Shown here in pieces: positions 56,703 to 64,000 of a DNA stretch of 64,000 nucleotides. Numbering within the stretch: the stretch's first letter is position 1; every line of letters starts with the position of its first letter. Under the pieces are notes generated by a model, which was not told the origin of the DNA, did no database searches, and saw only the letters and a program-made list of their open reading frames with translations. The position numbers and the translations under genes are program-made. Source of the DNA: Vitis vinifera (Eukaryota; Streptophyta; Magnoliopsida; Vitales; Vitaceae); NCBI RefSeq assembly GCF_030704535.1, contig NC_081810.1, positions 1,674,501 to 1,738,500 of the forward strand. The letters run 5' to 3'.

Positions 56703-58506
56703 ATTCTGCAAATTTTGCTTACTGGTCAACACAGGCTATTGGCTCTGGCTTTCAAGTTATCTTCAACCAGTCTGGCCACATCTACGTCGTGGTGAGGAAA
56801 GAAAGCATACTTAGCGATGCTTTATCGAATGAAGTTTCAATGAGAGACTTCTACCAGAGAGCAATTCTTGAATATGACGGGGTTTTCAGGCAATATGTCT
56901 ACCCAAAGACTGCTGGCTCAAGGTCTGGTAGGTGGCCTATGGCCTGGTCCACTTTATCTTCATTTATACCTGACAATATCTGCAGGATAATTAGGGCAGA
57001 CACAGGAAGTGGAGCTTGTGGCTTCAACAGCTACTGCACACAAGAAGATGATAAGACACTGCACTGCCAGTGCCCTCCTGGTTACAGCTTCTTGGATCAG
57101 AAAAATGAAATGAAAGGATGCAAACAGGACTTTGTACCAGAGAGTTGCGATGAAAAATCACAAAAGATGGGTCTGTTTCACCTTGAAGAGATAACAAATG
57201 TGGATTGGCCATTGTCATATTATGAATATTTTCAACCAGTAACAGAGAATTGGTGTGGAAAAGCTTGATTGGATGATTGCTTTTGTGCGGTAGCTATTTT
57301 TGGAGGAGGAAAATGTTGGAAGAAGAAAATCCCTCTAACAAATGGAAGGTTTGATCCTAGTAGTGGACGTAAAGCTCTTATTAAAGTAAGGAAGGAAAAT
57401 TCTACTCTGCAACCCAGAAGTGAAGGTTTGAAGAAGAAAGATCAGTCAACTCTGATCCTTACTGGATCAGTGCTGCTAGGTAGCTCTGTTTCCTGAACTT
57501 GCTTCTCCTCCTTGCAACTATTATATTCATCTTTCTCTTGAATCACAGAAAATCGAAGATTCTTCAACCACACCCGGTCATGGTGGGCAGAAATCTACAA
57601 ATTTTCACATACAACAAGCTAGAAGAAGCCACCAATGGATTCAAGGATCAACTGGGGAGGGGGGCCTTTGGAACAGTTTACAAAGGTGTTCTAAACCATG
57701 AGAATGGAAATTTCAATGCAGTCAAAAAGTTGGACAAGATGGTGAAAGAAGGAGAGCAAGAATTTGAAACAGAAGTGAAAGCAATTGGCCGGACAAATCA
57801 TAAGAATCTAGTCCAACTTCTGGGTTTCTGCAATGAGGGGCAAAACCGGCTTCTAGTATACAAGTTCATGAGCAATTGTTCTTTGGCAACCTTCCTATTT
57901 GGAAATTCAAGGCCAAATTGGTATAAAAGAATACAGATTGTCCTAGGAACTGCAAAAGGGCTCTTGTACTTGCATGAAGAGTGCAGCACCCAGATCATAC
58001 AATGTGACATCAAGCCTCAAAATATACTCCTAGATAGCTTTTTAACAGCAAGGATTTCAGATTTTGGGTTAGCCAAGCTTTTGAAGACAGACCAGACTCA
58101 GACGATGACTGCAATCAGGGGAACCAACGGATATGTTGCCCCTGAGTGGTTCAAGACAGTGCCTATCACATTCAAGGTTGATGTTTACAGCTTTGGAATT
58201 GTGCAGCTAGAGCTCATTTTCTGCAGGAAGAATTTTGAACCAGAGTTGGAGGATGAATATCGGATGGTATTGGCTGAATGGGCATATGATTGCTACCATA
58301 AAGGAAAACTGGATCTACTATTGGAAAATGATCAGGAGACATTGAATAAGATGGAGAAGCTGGAGAAGTTTGTGATGATAGCAATCTGGTGCATTCAGGA
58401 GGATCCATCTCGAAGACCTACCATGAAGAAAGTCATACAGATGCTAGAAGGAGCCATTCAAGTTCCTCTTCCTCCAGACCTTTCCTCGTCTATCAGTTCA
58501 TTTTGA

Positions 58507-59580
58507 TCCCTTTCATATAGGTATTCAATGGTGTTTGATACTGGTTTATGTATTTTAGCTTGTTTGTGCTTTACTTTGAATCATTATGTACATCAACCAT
58601 CATCATCTCTCATAAAATATCTGAACAGAAAGCCATGTAGTGTTAATTTAGAATGGCATAATTGTGGTTTGAAGACTTGGTATTGGAAGGCAATGACACC
58701 ATACCAGATTCCCAACAAATATCAGTATCCAACAGAGCCAATATAAAGGTCCAAACCCATCTAGAAGCTCCAAAGCATTTAGAAAAGAGAAATTGAAAAG
58801 GATGAGGACAACATAACAAGAATCAGCAACAATTGAATACAGAGTAAACTAATGTTTTCCAGCTACATCAACCAAGATATAATAACTCAATCTACAATAC
58901 AAAACTCCAAATTTTGAAAGCTAACATGGACCATTTTAAATACCTGTTCCAGATTTTAACTCTATGGGCTTCACTTAGTGAAAACAGATCCTAGAGCTAG
59001 CCCTTCCCTTAGCATAAAATTCATCTGAAAGAAAAAATATTGATAGTCTTTTTCACAATCTTCCAAAAATAGATCCTAAATAAATTTCTAGGAATCCAAA
59101 TCCTAAGATCATTTGTACTGATTGATCAGGCAACATATACCAAAATGCAAGCATTCCCAGGAGAAGTACTAATTTGAGAGGGTGTTTGATAAAACTGAAA
59201 TTTTATACCGGATCATACATAGGAGTGTATTTAGTGTTTAGCAACAGCATATCTTAACCTGATGTTGTCTACATCAATTGGATTATCATATATATATATA
59301 CTGTGTTTGAGCTGAGGAGGATCTGAATTTGTTGTTGGGAGCTCAAAGTTGACCTAAGGTTCATAGACAATGAAGGGAAGTCACTGGCCTGCTTTATTAC
59401 ATAAAACAGATAGGGACTCATTACCTGCAATGAAAGCTACAATTTTCCTAGATATATGGAGAAGACTTATGTTTTATTGAGCATTCATCGTATATACCTT
59501 GAGTAGTTAAATTTAGTTTGATTTCTGCAATTAATGTTAAGTCTTTAGCTTTCCTTGTCTAAGAAAATTAGCTCCTGGCC
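58507..59580. other. Spacer between loci 9 and 10
   Basis: From about 58795 it parallels the region upstream of locus 9. A TA microsatellite lies at about 59286-59300 and could be a TATA-like region, but it sits almost 300 bases from the start codon. No gene is supported. Confidence 0.55.
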
Positions 59581-61968
59581 ATGGTTTCTGCACTGCCTTA
59601 TACCCTCCTCTTCATGCTGTTTCTCCTGCTGCCTTTTTCCACAATTGCTCAAACTTATAGCAACATAACTCTGGGATCGTCACTCACTGCACAGAACAAT
59701 GGTTCTTTTTGGGCATCGCCTTCTGGTGAATTTGCTTTTGGATTCCAACAGGTTGGGGCAGGAGGTTTCTTACTAGCTATTTGGTTCAACAAGATACCTG
59801 AAAAGACCATAATTTGGTCAGCTAATGGTAATAGTCTAGGGCAAAGAAGATCCATAGTTCAGCTTACTGCAGATGGCCAGTTGGTGTTGACTGATCCGAA
59901 AGGCAAACAGATATGGGATGCTGGTAGTGGAGTCTCCTATGCAGCCATGGTTGACACTGGAAATTTTGTGCTGGTGGGCCAAGATTCTGTCACTTTGTGG
60001 GAGAGTTTTGGTGAGCCAACTGACACAATATTACCCACACAGGAGTTGAATCAAGGCGGCAAACTGGTTGCTCGATTCTCAGAAACAAATTACTCAAATG
60101 GGAGATTCATGTTTACACTACAAGCTGATGGAAATCTCGTGATGTACACCAGAGATTTCCCAATGGATTCTACAAATTTTGCTTATTGGTCAACCCAAAC
60201 TGTGGGCAGTGGCTTTCAGGTAATCTTCAACCAATCTGGCTACATAGTTCTTACTGCCAGGAACAAAAGCATACTTAATCTAGTATCATCAAGTGAAACA
60301 TCCACAGAAGACTTCTATCAGAGAGCTATTCTTGAATATGATGGAGTCTTCAGGCAGTATGTATACCCAAAGTCTGCTGGCTCAAGTTCAGGGAGGTGGC
60401 CCATGGCATGGTCCCCTTCGCCCTCCATACCTGGAAATATCTGTATGAGAATTACAGAAAATACAGGTGGTGGCGCTTGCGGGTTCAACAGTTACTGCAT
60501 ATTAGGAGATGATCAGAGACCAAATTGCAAATGCCCCACAGGTTATGACTTCCTAGATCAAAGTGACAAGATGAGTGGATGCAAACAGAATTTTGTCACA
60601 CAAAATTGTGATCAAGCATCACGAGAAACAGATCAATTTTATTTTCAAGAGATGCCTAATACAGATTGGCCACTATCTGATTATGGATATTTTCAACCAG
60701 TGTCTGAGGATTGGTGCAGAGAAGCTTGCCTGACAGATTGTTTTTGTGCTGTTGCCATTTTCAGAGATGGTAATTGCTGGAAGAAAAAAATTCCACTCTC
60801 AAATGGGAGGATTGATCCTAGTGTTGGTGGAAAAGCTCTGATTAAGTTAAGGCAAGGCAATTCTACCACAAAACCTGGAGATGGAGATTCAAATAAGAAG
60901 CATCAATCAACCCTGATTCTCACTGGATCAGTGCTGTTAGGTAGCTCAGTGTTTCTGAACTTCCTTTTCTTTCTAGCAACTGTTCTATTCATTTTCCGCT
61001 TCAATAATAGAAAAACGAAGATGCTTCACACATATCTTTCCACTCTGGGAATGAATCTGCGAAGTTTCACTTACAATGAGCTAGATGAAGCTACAGATGG
61101 ATTCAAGGAAGAACTGGGGAGAGGTGCTTTTGCAACAGTATACAAAGGGGTCCTTGCTTATGAAAAAGGGAAACTTGTAGCAGTCAAGAAGTTTGAGAAG
61201 ATGATGAGAGAAAACGAGCAGGAATTCCAAACAGAAGTGAAAGCAATTGGCCAGACAAATCACAAGAATTTAGTCCAACTGCTAGGATTTTGCAAGGAGG
61301 GGGAACACCGGCTTCTGGTATATGAATTCATGAGCAATGGTTCCTTGGAAAAATTTCTCTTTGGAAACTCAAGGCCTAATTGGCACAAAAGAATACAGAT
61401 TGCCTTTGGAATCGCAAGAGGGCTCTTTTACTTGCATGAAGAGTGCAGCACTCAAATCATACATTGCGATATCAAGCCCCAAAACATACTTCTAGACGAC
61501 TCATTCAGTGCAAGAATTTCTGACTTCGGATTAGCCAAACTCTTGAAGACAGACCAAACTAGAACCACAACTGGAATCCGGGGAACCAAAGGTTATGTTG
61601 CCCCTGAATGGTTCAAGAGCATGCCTATTACAGTCAAGGTTGATGTTTACAGCTTTGGTATTTTGTTACTAGAGCTCATTTGCTGCAGGAAGAATCTTGA
61701 GTTTGAGGCAAAGGATGAAACTCAGATGATTTTAGCTGATTGGGCGTATGATTGCTACAAAGGAGGATTGCTAGAAGTGCTAGTGGGATATGATCAGGAG
61801 GCAATAGTTGAAATGAAGAGACTAGAGAAGTTTGTGATGATTGCAATATGGTGCATCCAGGAGGATCCATCTCTAAGGCCTACCATGAAGAAAGTCACCC
61901 AGATGCTTGAAGGAGCTGTTGAAGTCTCTGTTCCTCCAGACCCCTGCTCTTTCATCAGTTCAATCTAA
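59581..61968 (+). CDS. Locus 10: G-type lectin receptor-like Ser/Thr kinase
   Basis: Intronless, 795 residues, ATG at 59581. Signal peptide about 1-24; lectin about 28-190 with intact mannose signature QADGNLVMY at 181-189; EGF-like CGFNSYC at 300-306; PAN about 334-415; membrane span about 446-473; kinase about 507-780. Catalytic residues are complete: GRGAFATVYKG 513-523, Lys536, HCD Asp630, DFG Asp648, APE 674-676. It is the last member of the array and the closest intact relative of pseudogene locus 9, with which it shares upstream sequence. Predicted active non-RD receptor kinase at the plasma membrane. Nothing about it looks damaged. Confidence 0.94.
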   Translation: MVSALPYTLLFMLFLLLPFSTIAQTYSNITLGSSLTAQNNGSFWASPSGEFAFGFQQVGAGGFLLAIWFNKIPEKTIIWSANGNSLGQRRSIVQLTADGQLVLTDPKGKQIWDAGSGVSYAAMVDTGNFVLVGQDSVTLWESFGEPTDTILPTQELNQGGKLVARFSETNYSNGRFMFTLQADGNLVMYTRDFPMDSTNFAYWSTQTVGSGFQVIFNQSGYIVLTARNKSILNLVSSSETSTEDFYQRAILEYDGVFRQYVYPKSAGSSSGRWPMAWSPSPSIPGNICMRITENTGGGACGFNSYCILGDDQRPNCKCPTGYDFLDQSDKMSGCKQNFVTQNCDQASRETDQFYFQEMPNTDWPLSDYGYFQPVSEDWCREACLTDCFCAVAIFRDGNCWKKKIPLSNGRIDPSVGGKALIKLRQGNSTTKPGDGDSNKKHQSTLILTGSVLLGSSVFLNFLFFLATVLFIFRFNNRKTKMLHTYLSTLGMNLRSFTYNELDEATDGFKEELGRGAFATVYKGVLAYEKGKLVAVKKFEKMMRENEQEFQTEVKAIGQTNHKNLVQLLGFCKEGEHRLLVYEFMSNGSLEKFLFGNSRPNWHKRIQIAFGIARGLFYLHEECSTQIIHCDIKPQNILLDDSFSARISDFGLAKLLKTDQTRTTTGIRGTKGYVAPEWFKSMPITVKVDVYSFGILLLELICCRKNLEFEAKDETQMILADWAYDCYKGGLLEVLVGYDQEAIVEMKRLEKFVMIAIWCIQEDPSLRPTMKKVTQMLEGAVEVSVPPDPCSFISSI

Positions 61969-63890
61969 ATCCTGATACATAAATGTGTGTTTCAATTATT
62001 GGTAGTTTTGGCTTGTTTGTATGATAAGTAAATATGGTGTGGTTAGGGACATCTGTCATTAGTAGAATTGGATGATTATCACCATCATCCAAGTATGTAT
62101 AAAGCAAAAGAAACAGCTATGTTCTTGCTTGAAAAGAGTAAATCCAATAGTCTAGTTACTCAAATCTATAATTTTGTGATTGGGGAATTTTAGACCTTAC
62201 ATGAGATCCAGCACTACATGATGATTATACAAGAAAAGATGGTATTTACACCCCTTTTTCCCCAAACAGCTTATGCAAACTTCAAAGACCACCTAGAACC
62301 AAGCAACTGTGTGTGTAGAAAACAAGTTTTGGAGGAGATGGTTCAAATTATACAATTATTCATGACTATAAAAGCTTCAATTCTCTAGTAGCCTAATGGG
62401 TCCACTTTGATAATCTAGATGCTTTAAACTCAAACCCTTAAGTTAGCTTCACATCTAAATTTTCCTTACTGCTAAGTGCAAACAAGGCTGCTCCCCTAAG
62501 AACAACAACCTATGAGGTATATATTCTATGTTATAAGCATCAAAACCAGGTACCTATAGCAGGGACTGTGTCAAAACAGAAATACATTATAGAAAACATC
62601 AAGGAGACCCTTTAATAAAACCAGGTAAAGATGTATTTGCTACACAAATCAATGCACTGAGCAAGAATGCTAAGAAGGGTATGAGCATAAAAAAAAATTG
62701 TTTCCACATTGGAAATAGAGCAAACAGGTGGTAGATAAAAGTTAGAAGCACCAAGTCACGTGGAAGATATGGTTCTACACTCACTTCTATGTTGAAGATT
62801 TAAAAAAAAAAAAAAAGTACTGGAAAGGCTCTAACCACCCAAATGAGGACCTCCTAAAGAATATTATTCTGATATATCTTTGAGCAAAAAGAGGTCTGTA
62901 CTGAGCAATACCCCAGAAAAACAGCACATGAAACTAAGCATTACACAAGTGCCCACTCATTTATTTTTTTAGGGAAATTAGCTTGTAAACCTCAAATCTA
63001 GAGCTACCCATGATCCAACACACAGAATCTGGCACAATTATTCATGATCCAAGTCCAACACACACATATCTCGACACCCTTACAGTGAAGATGGGTCAGG
63101 CCGTGAGGGCTTTAGCCCAAATCTGGTTCACCATTGCTTAATAACTTAAGTTTTTAGGTTAAATTATTAGCTCAATTAATTTATTAACAGCTTAAGTTAT
63201 TGGTAACCAGCTCCTAATATATATCAAATCAAATAATGTTTCAACAAAACATGGAAATAAGCTGATTTTGATATGCTTTCAGCTGAATTGGAGCCATGGG
63301 AATTAGCCCAAATGAATGGTTTGGACAGTGGAGGTTGAGGCTGAAGTTGAAGGCTTGTTTCTCAGTAGAGTTGAATGATCCCACCCGCAAGAAGTAGCCA
63401 TTCACAAGGGCCCAAAACCAAAGCTTACTGAGGATTAAAACGACACCGTTTTCATGCCTTTAAAACACTCCCTTTGGCACCCAGGTAATCAAAATTCATT
63501 AATTGGCGCAATCTTTGGTAATATTTTCTTATGATAGTTTTTTCTTTTTAAGCTAGTTTGAAAAACAAGAACTACTAGACAGTTTTTTTTTTTAAATTTA
63601 TATTTTATTATTTTCAGAATTATTCTCAAGTTCTATAGTTAAATAAAACTCAATTTTTTTTTCTTTTTTCTTCTGTCCAAATAACCCTTTTTCAAATGTG
63701 CTTCACATACAGAATCAAAATACTCCTAATTCTAATTGAAAAAAGGTTTCTGAGTTTGTGGAAAGGAGTCACATACACTCAATTTTCTTGATGTTAATCA
63801 ACCCCCTCTTTCAAATCTGCAATCTTTGTATGATATTAATCACAAATCTTTGTTGTACAAAATGGGTTTGTGATAGATTGTTGGGTTTGG
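61969..63890. other. Right flank without a recognisable gene
   Basis: The 3' flank of locus 10 is followed by AT-rich DNA. A near-palindrome AAAACGACACCGTTTT lies at 63437-63452. Phrases such as AACTTAAGTTTTTAGGTTAAA near 63144 look like old LTR-element ends. No gene or RNA is supported. Confidence 0.5.
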
Positions 63891-63900
63891 ATTGTAGCAG

Positions 63901-64000
63901 GCAATTCATGGGGGACTTCTGCTGAAAATGATAAAACCATTACTTTCTCCAAATGCCTTGTTTTCAGACCATTTGGGATTTCTATTGCAAAGATGCCTGA
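63901..64000 (+). other. Possible exon start of a gene running off the right edge
   Basis: After a T-rich stretch and TTGTAGCAG (acceptor-like, ending at 63900) the sequence is open to the window end in two frames. I recognise no family in either. It could be an internal exon of the neighbouring gene or chance. Confidence 0.15.

Larger units (their letters stand above)
50451..58506 (+). pseudogene. Locus 9: G-type lectin receptor-like kinase split by a Copia element
   Basis: The 5' part (ATG 50451 to 50815) encodes signal peptide and the first third of the lectin, then runs into an LTR and stops at 50888. The remainder resumes after the insertion, in three partial copies of one lectin segment (from 55320, 55895 and 56468). 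Only the last copy leads on through lectin, EGF-like and PAN. Independent host-gene lesions follow: TGC to TGA at 57266-57268 in the PAN domain, and a one-base loss near 57490 in the membrane span. The kinase frame (57499-58506) is otherwise open, but the catalytic His is Gln (CAA 58000-58002, QCD). The mannose signature QTDGNLVMY is intact. With an insertion, a stop and a frameshift the locus is very unlikely to encode a full receptor. A short kinase-only product is conceivable but unsupported. Confidence 0.9.

Noticed and set aside
57499-58506. Separate cytoplasmic kinase gene in the second half of locus 9
   Set aside because: The frame does not begin at a natural start, its catalytic His is Gln, and it is collinear with the receptor pseudogene upstream.
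63437-63452. AAAACGACACCGTTTT as a defined regulatory site
   Set aside because: The near-palindrome is striking, but with no gene or transcript beside it a role cannot be supported.
1-64000. tRNA or rRNA genes
   Set aside because: I saw no cloverleaf-type A and B boxes or rRNA segments; the tRNA-like phrases are primer-binding sites of LTR elements.

Overview
The window looks like nuclear DNA from a woody eudicot, with grapevine (Vitis) as my best guess. That guess rests on the look of the gene family and repeats and was not tested. The backbone is AT-rich and full of transposon remains. The genes are plant receptor kinases encoded without introns. There is no sign of bacterial organisation.

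The main content, about 15.1-62.0 kb, is a tandem array of ten loci of one family: G-type (bulb-type) lectin receptor-like kinases of the LECRK/RLK1 clade. I number them locus 1 to 10 from left to right. Loci 1-6 and 10 keep full-length single-exon frames of 794-816 residues with signal peptide, B-lectin, EGF-like, PAN/apple, one membrane span and a Ser/Thr kinase. All run on the + strand except locus 3. Locus 7 is an open lectin-EGF-PAN gene that has lost the membrane span and kinase. Locus 8 is a decayed copy with the same truncation. Locus 9 is a pseudogene split by a Copia LTR retrotransposon. Part of that insertion, together with neighbouring gene sequence, was then tandemly triplicated.

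The left 15 kb has no gene I can name. It holds a 156-bp tandem repeat, a weak candidate multi-exon gene near 3.1-4.05 kb, a much-decayed Copia fossil (about 4.5-9.6 kb, minus strand) into which a 5'-truncated LINE jumped (7.4-8.7 kb, with clear target-site duplication), a triple promoter-like repeat before an unidentified exon-like frame at 12.4-12.7 kb, a second diverged tandem repeat at 13.3-13.6 kb, and a 342-bp duplication just upstream of locus 1. The last 2 kb has no clear gene but may touch an exon of the next gene at the right edge.

The full-length proteins should sit in the plasma membrane, lectin side out and kinase side in. They are non-RD kinases (HCD in place of HRD), a class rich in immune receptors, and the array behaves like an evolving immune-receptor cluster. 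Locus 5 is a chimera: its ectodomain and promoter match locus 6, and its kinase and 3' flank match locus 4. Locus 2 has lost the DFG aspartate, and locus 3 has a changed catalytic loop. Loci 5 and 6 have lost the mannose-binding signature. Locus 7 could make a secreted lectin-only protein. These roles are inferences from sequence alone.
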